The position numbers and the translations under genes were made by a program. Below the pieces are notes generated by a model. The model was not told the origin of the DNA. It saw only the letters and a list, made by a program, of their open reading frames with translations, and did no database searches. From Palsa-883 sp963847615 (lineage in GTDB: Bacteria > Pseudomonadota > Alphaproteobacteria > Acetobacterales > Acetobacteraceae), in contig CAWKAN010000022.1 in assembly GCA_963847615.1 (NCBI GenBank), positions 44,252 through 108,251 on the forward strand: a stretch of 64,000 nucleotides of DNA. The letters run 5' to 3'. Below are positions 32,947-40,790 of the stretch, one piece after another (positions within the stretch are counted from its first letter, which is position 1; each line of letters starts with the position of its first letter).

Positions 32947-34380
32947 ATGTTCTGGTCGATCGCCGTGCTGCTGGCCGCCGTTGGCTGCGCCGTGCTGTAT
33001 GTGCGCAACCGCCGGCAGACCCAGCACACCATCCTGCGCAACTATCCGGTGATCGGGTATTTCCGCTACTTCGCCGAGACATTGGGCGAATATATGCGGC
33101 AATATCAGTATCTTCCGGACTGGTCCGAGCGCCCGTTCAACCGCCTGGAGCGGGCCTGGGTGTATCGCTCGGCGAAGGGCGTGTCCAACCTGGTCAGCTT
33201 CGGCAGCGAGAACGTGCCGCCGTTCGTGTTCCGCAACGCCGCCTTCCCGGTGCTGGACGAGGAGAAGCTGCCCTACCCCGGCAAGTGGATCGGCCTGGCC
33301 GAGGGGCCGGGCGCCTGCCGCCAACCCTATTTCGCCCACAGCTTCTTCAACATCTCCGGCATGAGCTACGGCGCGCTGTCCTCGGCCGCGGTCACCGCGC
33401 TGTCGCATGGGGCCAGGCAGGCCGGCATCTGGATGGCCACCGGCGAGGGCGGCCTGGCGCCCTACCACCTGGACGGCGGCTGCGACGTGGTCATGCAGAT
33501 GGGCACCGCGAAATACGGCGTGCGCGACGCGGCGGGCAACCTGTCGGCGGACCGGCTGACGGCGATCGCCGCGCATCCCCAAGTGCGCATGTTCGAGGTC
33601 AAGCTGGCGCAGGGCGCCAAGCCGGGCAAGGGCGGCATCCTGCCGGGCGTCAAGGTCACGGCGGAGATCGCCGCCATTCGCGGCATCCCGGCGGGCGAGG
33701 ACAGCATCAGCCCCAACCGGCACCGGGACATCGGCAACATCGCCGAGCTCGGCCGGTTCATCGCCCGGGTGCGCGAGGTCACCGGCCGGCCGGTGGGGGT
33801 CAAATTCGTCGTCGGCGACCTGGATTTCCTCGACGCCTGGTTCAGCGACTGCGTCGCGCATCCCGAGGGATGCCCCGACTACGTCCAGGTGGACGGCGGC
33901 GAGGGCGGCTCCGGCGCCGCGCCGGCGCCGCTGATCGACTATGTCGGCCTGCCGATCACCGAGGCGCTGTCCATCGTCGCCGCGGCGCGCGAGCGGCACG
34001 GGCTGCGCGAGCGCATCCGCATCGTCGCCTCCGGCAAGCTGATCACGCCCGACAAGGTGGCCTGGGCGCTGTGCATGGGGGCGGACTTCGTGTCCTCGGC
34101 GCGCGGCTTCATGTTCAGCCTGGGCTGCATCCAGGCGATGAAGTGCGGGTCGGGCAAGTGCCCGACCGGGGTGACCGCGGCCGATCCGCGGCTGATCGCC
34201 GGGTTGGATCCGACCGACAAGGCGGTGCGCGTCGCGCGCTATGCCGAGCGGATGCACGAGGAGGTCGAGATCATCGCGCATGCCTGCGGGCTGACCGATG
34301 TCACGGGCTTCCAGCCGCGCCATGTCACCGCGATCGAGCGCGGGGTGGGCGGGTTCCGCGCCGCGCAGGGGGCGGATTAG
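32947..34380 (+). CDS. Membrane-anchored FMN-binding glutamate synthase-like protein
   Basis: A 477-residue protein. The ATG at 32947 (MFWSIAVLLAAVGCAVLY) gives one N-terminal membrane segment; an upstream start at 32923 would add eight residues. The rest is the central/FMN barrel of glutamate synthase without glutaminase or NADPH domains: FNISGMSYGALSSAAVTAL, TGEGGLAPYHLDGG, the YVQVDGGEGGSGAAPAPL block, and CGSGKCPTGV, where the iron-sulfur cysteines are partly kept. The family is common and its reaction is uncertain; it has been proposed to act in methylamine or other amine metabolism. Confidence 0.85.
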   Translation: MFWSIAVLLAAVGCAVLYVRNRRQTQHTILRNYPVIGYFRYFAETLGEYMRQYQYLPDWSERPFNRLERAWVYRSAKGVSNLVSFGSENVPPFVFRNAAFPVLDEEKLPYPGKWIGLAEGPGACRQPYFAHSFFNISGMSYGALSSAAVTALSHGARQAGIWMATGEGGLAPYHLDGGCDVVMQMGTAKYGVRDAAGNLSADRLTAIAAHPQVRMFEVKLAQGAKPGKGGILPGVKVTAEIAAIRGIPAGEDSISPNRHRDIGNIAELGRFIARVREVTGRPVGVKFVVGDLDFLDAWFSDCVAHPEGCPDYVQVDGGEGGSGAAPAPLIDYVGLPITEALSIVAAARERHGLRERIRIVASGKLITPDKVAWALCMGADFVSSARGFMFSLGCIQAMKCGSGKCPTGVTAADPRLIAGLDPTDKAVRVARYAERMHEEVEIIAHACGLTDVTGFQPRHVTAIERGVGGFRAAQGAD

Positions 34381-34397
34381 GCTGGCCTTCCCACACT

Positions 34398-34699
34398 GCC
34401 CTACGGGGTTCACCCACCCCCTGCCCGCGATTGTCAACCGACCGGTCGGCCCTGGGCGGGTTCGCAGCGTTCGCAGGCAAGCAAGTTCGCAGGCAAGCAA
34501 GTAAGCAAGAATTTGGCTCATATGGCGTTGACTGTTGGACGGCCCGTAGGGCGGAAAAGCGCAGCGCCTTCCGCCACCGCCGGGCGAGCCGCTCGTATCT
34601 GCCGACGTCCCCAACAACATATCCCGCCACCGTCCGATGGCGGAAGGCGCTGCGCTTTTCCGCCCTACGGGGCCGTCCAACCGTCAACGCCATATGAGC
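34398..34699. repeat. Family B fold-back element with leader (B1)
   Basis: Core 34516-34699: terminal inverted repeats of about 60 bp (gctcatatggcgttgac ... gtcaacgccatatgagc) include ggcggaaaagcgcagcgcc and its mirror, around a ~60-bp loop with cccaacaacatatcccgcc. The leader, 34398-34515 (ccctacggggttcaccca ... ggcaagcaagtaagca), recurs before copy B3. There is no open frame for a transposase, so it is a non-autonomous, MITE/REP-like unit. Confidence 0.85.
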
Positions 34700-34980
34700 C
34701 TCTATCTTTGAGCGCCGGCAGCACCCGAGCGGCCGTGGGCCACACGCCGGGCCCTCGGTTCACGCCCCTGGTGCGCCGTACCGCTTGACCGACAACCCGT
34801 GTCTGGCGCGCATGGCCGCGCCCTCCGGAAACACGGTCGTTTTCGCAAGGTCGCCGATCAGCGTGCGGCTGACCCAGCCAGATCACGCCGGCACCGCGCG
34901 AACACCGCTACCGTCCGCCCGCATTCCACCGTCGCGAAGGCGACTACCCTGGCGCGTGGATTGGTGTAAATTTGTCCGGC

Positions 34981-35065
34981 GCGAGAGTGGCGGAACGGTA
35001 GACGCAGTCAACTCAAAATCGACCGACCTTAGGTCATGGGGGTTCGAATCCCCCCTCTCGCACCA
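34981..35065 (+). tRNA. tRNA-Leu(CAA)
   Basis: An 85-nt class II tRNA with a perfect 7-bp acceptor stem (gcgagag/ctctcgc), T arm ggggg-ttcgaat-ccccc, long variable arm (gacc-tta-ggtc) and encoded CCA. The loop ctcaaaa sets anticodon CAA at 35014-35016. The anticodon stem gtcaa/tcgac has an A-C mismatch at positions 30-40 (35010/35020), which a G at 35010 would repair. The 280 bp between element B1 and this gene show nothing else. Confidence 0.93.
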
Positions 35066-35155
35066 GCCGGCCCGGTCCCGCGCCGTCGCGCATCCCCTGG
35101 TGGTGCCGTGTCCGGCGGGGGGCAGGCTGGCGGGGGCACCCGCCGGCTTGTGCCG

Positions 35156-36694
35156 TCAGCCCGGCGCGGCGGGATCGCACCAGACATCGCCGGTCCAGCC
35201 GGTCTCGTCGTAATCGGCCATGCACCGATCGACCAGCGCCTCCATCGCCGCCATGTCGCCGCCGCGCTGCGCGCCGGTCAGCGTCTGGGCGCGGATGTCC
35301 TCCCACCCGCCGGCGTAGTTGCGTTCGTACAACTCGTGCCGGCCGCCGAACTCGGTGCCGATGGCGTCCCACAGCAGCTTCATGATCTTGATGCGCTCGA
35401 CGTAGTCGATGCCGTGCGAGCCGCGGACGTAGCGGCGCAGATAGGGCTCGATCGCCGGGTTGGCAAAATCCTTCACCGAGGACGGCAGGTAGATCAGCCC
35501 CGAGGTCACCGTGCGCTCGATGATGTCCTTGATGCGCGGATAGGCGTCGGGCGCGAACACCCGATAGGCCAGGCCGGCGCGCAGGTTGGGCAGCACCGCG
35601 TCGCCGATCCACGGGTCGGGATCGTTGGCCATCGCGTTCGACAGCGACCAGAACAGGTGCCGCCAGGCCAGCGCCTCGCCCAGCAGCACCTGGTTGCCGC
35701 GCGCCTCGTCGCCGCCGGTGCAGCGCAGCGCCTTGGACAGCAGGCCGCAGATGAAATCCAGCTTCACCGCGAAACGCGTGCAGCCCTGGAACTGGAAGCC
35801 CTGCATGAAGCCGGAGCTTGGATAGAAACTCAGCACGCGGGCCGGGTCGCGGTAGATGAACACGTCCTCCCAGGGGACGAACACCTTGTCGAGGATGAAG
35901 ATCGCGTCGTTCTCGTCGAAGCGCGAGGACAGCGGGTAGTCGAACGGCGAGCCGTTGCGCAGCGCCGCCTGCTCGTAGGAGGTGCGGCAGATCAGCTTGA
36001 GGCCGGGCGCGCTGATCGGCACCATGAACATCAGCGACATGTCGAGGTCCTCGGTCGCCGTCTTCGAGCTCTGGCCCATGTAGTTGTAGTGGGTGATCGC
36101 CGCCGAGGTGGCGACGACCTTGGCGCCCGAAACGATGATGCCGCCGTCGGTTTCCTTCTCGACCGCGACGAAGACGTCCTTCACCTGCTCGGCCGGCTTG
36201 TGGCGATCGAGCGGCGGGTTGACGATCGCATGGTTCATGAACGGAACGGCTTCCTGCGCCCGCTTGTACCAGGCCCGCGCGTTGTCGGCGTAGGGGCCGT
36301 AGTAGTCGGCGTTGCCGCCCAGCGTGTTGGTGTAGGCCGCCTTGTAGTCCGGCGTGCGGCCCATCCAGCCATAGGACAGGCGCGACCATTCGGCGATCGC
36401 CGCCTGGGCGCCGCGCAGGTCCTCGCGCGAGCGCGGCACGCGGAAGAAACGATGCGTATAGCCGCCGGAGCCGGTGTCGGTCGGGCAGGTCAGCACATCG
36501 TGCCGCTTGGGATCGTGCAGCGCGTCGTAGAGGCGGGCGATCGAGCGGACGCTGTTGCGGAACGCCGGATGGGTGGTGACGTCGGCGACGCGTGCGCCGT
36601 CGATATAGACCTCGCGGCCGTCGCGCAGGCTTTGCAGGTATTCGGCGCCGGTGAAGGGGCGCCGCTGGTCGGCGATGACGTCCTCGGGCCGCAT
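35156..36694 (-). CDS. 4-hydroxyphenylacetate 3-hydroxylase-family flavin monooxygenase
   Basis: A 512-residue HpaB-type oxygenase that uses FADH2 from a separate reductase to hydroxylate a phenolic ring. Family blocks: TGAEYLQSLRDGREVYIDG at the N-terminus, THYNYMGQSS (flavin-binding region), VFVPWEDVFIYRDP and the C-terminal PYLRRYVRGSHGIDYVERIKIMKLLWD. The ATG at 36694 (MRPEDVIADQR) has a strong ggggagg site; the open frame upstream to 36958 is not family-like. No reductase or catechol-pathway gene is adjacent, so the substrate may differ from 4-hydroxyphenylacetate. Confidence 0.88.
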   Translation of the reverse strand: MRPEDVIADQRRPFTGAEYLQSLRDGREVYIDGARVADVTTHPAFRNSVRSIARLYDALHDPKRHDVLTCPTDTGSGGYTHRFFRVPRSREDLRGAQAAIAEWSRLSYGWMGRTPDYKAAYTNTLGGNADYYGPYADNARAWYKRAQEAVPFMNHAIVNPPLDRHKPAEQVKDVFVAVEKETDGGIIVSGAKVVATSAAITHYNYMGQSSKTATEDLDMSLMFMVPISAPGLKLICRTSYEQAALRNGSPFDYPLSSRFDENDAIFILDKVFVPWEDVFIYRDPARVLSFYPSSGFMQGFQFQGCTRFAVKLDFICGLLSKALRCTGGDEARGNQVLLGEALAWRHLFWSLSNAMANDPDPWIGDAVLPNLRAGLAYRVFAPDAYPRIKDIIERTVTSGLIYLPSSVKDFANPAIEPYLRRYVRGSHGIDYVERIKIMKLLWDAIGTEFGGRHELYERNYAGGWEDIRAQTLTGAQRGGDMAAMEALVDRCMADYDETGWTGDVWCDPAAPG

Positions 36695-36896
36695 GTACGC
36701 CTCCCCCCTTGCCGTGTCGTCGCCGGGTCTGGCCCGGCCGTTGGCGCAGCAGTGGCCGCGGGGGATGGCGGGGTCAACCCCGGATCGCGCCCTATGAGGG
36801 ACGCGACTGCGGGCGCGTCGATGGCGCAGCCACCGCAGGGCGGGGGTTACAACGCCAAACGCCCCGGGGCTTCGGATCGTCGGCGAGAAAGCAATA

Positions 36897-36992
36897 TTCA
36901 CCACGGAGACACCGAGGCACGGAGCAGCAAGGCGACGCTTCGCGCGAAACGCATTCACTGCCTTCTCGGTGTCTCGGTGTCTCTGTGGTGAA
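36897..36992. repeat. Inverted-repeat element (ttcaccacggagacaccga type)
   Basis: Arms of about 25 bp (ttcaccacggagacaccga at 36897 and its near-exact mirror ending at 36992) enclose ~45 bp. It lies alone in the gap between the hydroxylase start and atpF. The same motif is a dispersed repeat in other high-GC bacteria, as far as I recall. The rest of 36695-37079 holds nothing I can support. Confidence 0.75.
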
Positions 36993-37079
36993 TGCTACTT
37001 GCAGACGATCCAATGCCTGGACCGCATGACCAGGGTACCCCGCTCGCAAGGCAGCCCAGAAAGCGCCGTCCGGCGGTCG

Positions 37080-37592
37080 CTACGCCACCCGGCGCTGCGC
37101 CAGGGCGGCGGGAAGCTGGGTGATCGCCTGGTCGATCAGGCGCCCGTCCGCCTCGGCCGACAGGCCCTCGGCGATCACCTGGCGGGCGGCGACGGTCGCG
37201 ACCTCGGCCGCGGTGGTGCGCACCTCGTCAACCGCCGCCTTCTCGGCCGCGGCGATGCGGTCCAGCGCCATCTGCTCGCGCCGGTGGGCCGCCGCTTCGG
37301 CCTCGGCGGCGGCTTCCTGCGCCAGCCGCGCGGCCTCGACCTTGGCGCCGTCGAGCAACTGCTTCGCCTCCACCACGGCGGCGTCGCGGCGCGTCTGCGC
37401 GTCCTGCAGCATGGCCTGGGCATCGGCGCGCAGCCGCGCCGCCTCGTCCAGCTCGGCGCGGATCTTCGCCGCGCGATCGTCCAGCAGCGCCGTGATCGCG
37501 CCCCACAGCTTGCGGCCGAACAGGACGAAAAAGACGATGAACGCCAGCGCCACCCAGTTGCGCGGCTCGGCGAAGAAGCTTGCCTCGTGCAT
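37080..37592 (-). CDS. atpF: F0F1 ATP synthase subunit b
   Basis: A 170-residue b subunit. One membrane helix (WVALAFIVFFVLFGRKLW, residues ~12-30) is followed by a long charged coiled coil of the peripheral stalk with heavy Ala/Glu/Arg content to residue ~150. It ends with a short ITQLPAALAQRRVA. It is the last gene of the F0 operon, 15 bp after b'. The F1 genes are not in this window, matching the split F0/F1 operons of alphaproteobacteria. Confidence 0.93.
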   Translation of the reverse strand: MHEASFFAEPRNWVALAFIVFFVLFGRKLWGAITALLDDRAAKIRAELDEAARLRADAQAMLQDAQTRRDAAVVEAKQLLDGAKVEAARLAQEAAAEAEAAAHRREQMALDRIAAAEKAAVDEVRTTAAEVATVAARQVIAEGLSAEADGRLIDQAITQLPAALAQRRVA

Positions 37593-37607
37593 CGCGTGGT
37601 GCTCCGC

Positions 37608-38285
37608 TCAGCCCTGGCCGCGGGCGGCCAGCGCGGCGCCGACCGCGGCATCGACGCGCCGCGGGTCGGGCGCGGTCCCGGTCAGCCGCGCGACCACCGT
37701 GGCCGCGGTGTCGGTCGCCACCTGGTGCAGCGCGCTCATCGCCGCGGCCCGCGCCTCGTTGATGCGCGCCTCGGCGGTCTTGAGCTGCGCCTCGAGCCGG
37801 GCGTTCAGCGTCGTCGCCTGCGCCGCCGCCGCGGCCTTGGCCTGATCCACCGCCTGGTTGATCTCGCCCTGCGCCGCGGCCCGCGAGCGCTGCATCGTCG
37901 CGGCCAGCTCGGCCACCGCCGCGTCCGCCTGCGCCTTCTGCGCCTTCGCCGCGTCGAGATCGGCGGCGATGTGCACCGCGCGCTGCTCGATCACCGCGCC
38001 CACCTTGGGCAGGCCGATGCGCGACAGCAGGAGGTAGAGCACGGCGAAGATCGCCGCCCCCCAGTAGACCTGGGACAAGGTCAGCGGCGTGGAGAAGTCG
38101 AGCTGCGGCATGCCCGCCGCCCGTGCCGCCCCGGGCAACGCCGCGAGGCCGGCCGCCAGCAGGGCGAGCCCGCTGCCGCGCAGCGCCGGCGCGACGCCGC
38201 GCCGGGCGGCCGGCAGGGCACGCCCCGGCAGGGCACGCCCCGGCAGTACCGCCCCCGACCCCGCCATCACCGACGCGCCACGCAC
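37608..38285 (-). CDS. atpG: F0F1 ATP synthase subunit b'
   Basis: A b'-type stalk subunit. The family core begins at MPQLDFSTPLTLSQVYWGAAIFAVLYLLL and continues as an Ala/Gln/Glu coiled coil. The frame is open to an ATG at 38285, adding ~58 residues with a PGRAL repeat and a signal-like Leu/Ala segment ending PGAARAAG. An internal ATG at 38111 would give the standard length of 167. Both are possible; some relatives do have a leader. The b/b' pair replaces the b homodimer of E. coli. Confidence 0.88.
   Translation of the reverse strand: MRGASVMAGSGAVLPGRALPGRALPAARRGVAPALRGSGLALLAAGLAALPGAARAAGMPQLDFSTPLTLSQVYWGAAIFAVLYLLLSRIGLPKVGAVIEQRAVHIAADLDAAKAQKAQADAAVAELAATMQRSRAAAQGEINQAVDQAKAAAAAQATTLNARLEAQLKTAEARINEARAAAMSALHQVATDTAATVVARLTGTAPDPRRVDAAVGAALAARGQG
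38213..38258. repeat. 15-bp tandem repeat in the b' leader
   Basis: Two exact and one partial copy of the 15-bp unit ccggcagggcacgcc give PGRAL-PGRAL on the minus strand, in the optional N-terminal extension of subunit b'. Confidence 0.75.
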
Positions 38286-38302
38286 CTGCGGATCCGCCCG
38301 GA

Positions 38303-38527
38303 TCAGACGAACAGGATGATGAACGCGATCACCAGCGCGTAGAGCGCCACCGCCTCGGTCAACGCGAAGCCGAGAATCGCCAGGCCGAACACCCGGTCGC
38401 GGGACGCCGGGTTGCGCGCGACGCTGTTGACCAGCGCGGCGAAGATGTTGCCGATGCCGACACCCACGCCGGCGAGCGCGATGACGGCGAGGCCCGCACC
38501 AAGGTCCTTAGCGGCGGCGAGATCCAT
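38303..38527 (-). CDS. atpE: F0F1 ATP synthase subunit c
   Basis: A 74-residue hairpin of two membrane helices forming the proton-driven rotor ring. Helix 1 is Gly/Ala-rich (GVGVGIGNIF), the polar loop is NSVARNPASRD, and helix 2 holds the proton-carrying Glu58 in FALTEAVALYAL. No sodium-binding pattern is evident. Start ATG at 38527; the longer open frame upstream is in the neighbouring a-subunit region. Confidence 0.96.
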   Translation of the reverse strand: MDLAAAKDLGAGLAVIALAGVGVGIGNIFAALVNSVARNPASRDRVFGLAILGFALTEAVALYALVIAFIILFV

Positions 38528-38598
38528 CTGAGCAGTCCTTTCGTTGTGGCCAAGGCGACGCGCGGGGCAACCGCGAGGCCGTTGCGATGAGCGTGGGA

Positions 38599-39324
38599 TT
38601 AGTGGAGGTGAACGGCGTCGTGCAGGTAGATGCAGGTCAGCACGGCGAAGACGTAGGCCTGCAGCGTTGCCACCAGCAGCTCGAAGCCGATCAGGATCAC
38701 GTTGACCGAGAACACCATCGCCGCCGGCACGATGCCCAGCAGGCCGGCGCCGCCCAGCATGACCACGAAGGCGCCGAACACCTCCAGCATGACGTGGCCC
38801 GACATCATGTTGGCGAACAGGCGGACCGACAGGGAGATGATGCGCGACAGGTAGGACAGGATCTCGATCGGCACCAGCAACGGCGCCAGCGCCACCGGCA
38901 CGCCGGGGGGCATGAAGTAGCTGAAGAAATGCCAGCCGTGCAGCCGCAGCGCCACGAAGGTGACCAGCACGATCACCATCAGCGTCAGCGCCAGCGTCAC
39001 CGCGATGTGGCTGGTGAAGGTGAAGTCGTAGCTCCAGACGCCGAGCAGGTTGCCGAACAGGATGAAGAAGAACAGCGTGAAGACGAACGGGAAGAACGCC
39101 TTGCCCTCGGGGCCGATGTTGTCGACGCACATCGACATCACGGTCTCGTAGGCCATCTCGGCCGCCGATTGCAGGCGCCCCGGCACCATGGCGCGCGGGC
39201 GGGCACCCAGCCACAACAGCGCCAGCACCAGCACGCCGGCGACGACCATCATCAGGTTCGACTGGGTGAACAGCAGGTCCCGTCCGAGCGGGCCAAGCGC
39301 CGGCTCGAGCCGGAACTGGCTCAT
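38599..39324 (-). CDS. atpB: F0F1 ATP synthase subunit a
   Basis: A 241-residue integral membrane protein that forms the proton half-channels against the c ring. The essential Arg is in ISLSVRLFANMMSGH, with the conserved GFELLVATLQAYVFAVLTCIY helix at the C-terminus. The ATG at 39324 (MSQFRLEPALGPL) fits the family; the frame is open further upstream without similarity. It is second in the operon after atpI, and atpE follows after 71 bp. Confidence 0.95.
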   Translation of the reverse strand: MSQFRLEPALGPLGRDLLFTQSNLMMVVAGVLVLALLWLGARPRAMVPGRLQSAAEMAYETVMSMCVDNIGPEGKAFFPFVFTLFFFILFGNLLGVWSYDFTFTSHIAVTLALTLMVIVLVTFVALRLHGWHFFSYFMPPGVPVALAPLLVPIEILSYLSRIISLSVRLFANMMSGHVMLEVFGAFVVMLGGAGLLGIVPAAMVFSVNVILIGFELLVATLQAYVFAVLTCIYLHDAVHLH

Positions 39325-39355
39325 CGCGTCTATTCCACCTGATCCGGCCGCCACT

Positions 39356-39724
39356 CTAGAGTCCCCTGTCGTTCGCGCGCCGATGCTTGGCGCGGTCGTC
39401 CTTGTCGCCTGCCGCGTCGTGCCTTGGCGCAACCAGCCGCCACACGTTCAGCACCCCTGCCGCCCCCCCCAGCAGGACGAACACCGCGAGCAGGATCGGC
39501 TTGGTGCCGAACAGCCGGTCCAACCCCCAGCCGATGGCCACCGCCACGACCAGGGCGGAGACCATCTCCACCCCGACACGCAGACCAATCGCCAGGGCAC
39601 TGCCGTCGAGCCCGTCGGGCGGCTTGCCCAGACCGGGTTGCGTCGGCTCCAGCCCCTGCTTGCCGCGGGCCGCCGCCAGGCGCTCCTCGAAGGAGGCGTC
39701 TTGGCCGCCCTGCTCCTTGGTCAT
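39356..39724 (-). CDS. atpI: ATP synthase-associated AtpI/AtpZ-like protein
   Basis: A 122-residue protein with two membrane helices (EMVSALVVAVAIGWGLDRLF and ILLAVFVLLGGAAGVLNVWRL), preceded by a ~50-residue hydrophilic N-terminus. AtpI/AtpZ proteins assist c-ring assembly or Mg uptake. It is the first gene of the F0 operon, ending 31 bp before atpB. The ATG at 39724 was chosen over that at 39739 because MTKEQ is preceded by gccaggagcga-type spacing and is the typical start. Confidence 0.85.
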   Translation of the reverse strand: MTKEQGGQDASFEERLAAARGKQGLEPTQPGLGKPPDGLDGSALAIGLRVGVEMVSALVVAVAIGWGLDRLFGTKPILLAVFVLLGGAAGVLNVWRLVAPRHDAAGDKDDRAKHRRANDRGL

Positions 39725-40790
39725 GTTCGCTCCTGGCAAGTTGCCCCGCCGGAAAGCGGGGGCTTGCTACAAGGGGGGTCTGACCGTGTCAAGAACGGCC
39801 AGGCGTCATCCGTAGGGCGGTTGCAGCAACAAAGAAAGGCGGGCGCTGTCCGGACACGCGTGAAGGGCTTTGCCCTGATCCCGCTTTGCTCATGGCGCGA
39901 TCAGCCGGGGGCACGAACAGCGGGGGACGCAACCAGCCTGGCGACGGCGAAACCGTCGGGCCGGTTCGCAGGTGCTCACGCCGGAAGCCCATGCCGATCA
40001 GCCGCGCGGAAAATCGCGGCGGGATCGGCCGGCCCCGAGCCGGCGCCGCGGCAGCATCGTGATCCGCCACCAGGTCAGCGCCGAGCAACGTGTCGACTGG
40101 TCCAGCGCGCGCCCGCTCTGTTTCGTGCGCAACCGGCTGTATGCCTGACGCCAATGCTGTATGCCTGACGCCAATACGGTGCGACCTGGGTGGGACTGCT
40201 GCCGCGTCTGGAAGTCCACTTGGCGCGCGTGGCGTGACGGCAGGCTGCTGCGGGCGGTGCGCGGGGGGCCGGCGGCGCTGCACCTCTCCCACCTGCAGCG
40301 GGGATCGAGCCTGTCATCGAACCTGATCCCGCGGCCGCTGACATAGACGGTGGGGCAAAGTCCTCCACGTCATGCCGGATCAAGCCCTATAGGCAGCAGG
40401 ATGAGCACCGACCGGGAGCCGACGTGCCCTCGGTGGCACCGGCACTCTGCCGCGAAAACCGGAAGCTTCGTGCGCCGAAACCCTGGCCGAAGCAATTTTC
40501 CCTGATTACGCGCCCTCCTCAACCGTCGCCTCGACGCTGTCGGGCCGATCCCAGCCGACCACAGTGCGCGGCATTGCTGCTCCGTGCCGTATTGCGCGCC
40601 TCAAAACTCGCCCCGCCGAGGCCCGGTTTCGACCGGCACCTTGTCGCGAGACAACGCCGAGGCGCGGGTCATCGTTGATTTCCAGCGGATTTCGCCAGCG
40701 CTCCTGTTTCGTTCCAGACTTTCCCTGGCTGAGCGAGGTACGAAATCAGGATCCCATATGAATCCAGATCAAAGCAAAACCCGCGCGACG
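39725..40790. other. Gene-free region upstream of the F0 operon
   Basis: About 1.07 kb with no supported gene. It should contain the F0 promoter near its left end. A 20-bp unit gctgtatgcctgacgccaat is exactly duplicated in tandem (40136-40155, 40156-40175). The remaining sequence looks like decayed DNA with short open frames and no family match that I recognise. Confidence 0.5.

Noticed and set aside
34513..34788. Frames such as MALTVGRP... inside family B copies
   Set aside because: They arise from the palindromic repeat in every copy and orientation, without start signals.
39789..40292. 167-residue frame upstream of the F0 operon
   Set aside because: Low complexity, contains the 20-bp duplication, and no family resemblance or ribosome site.
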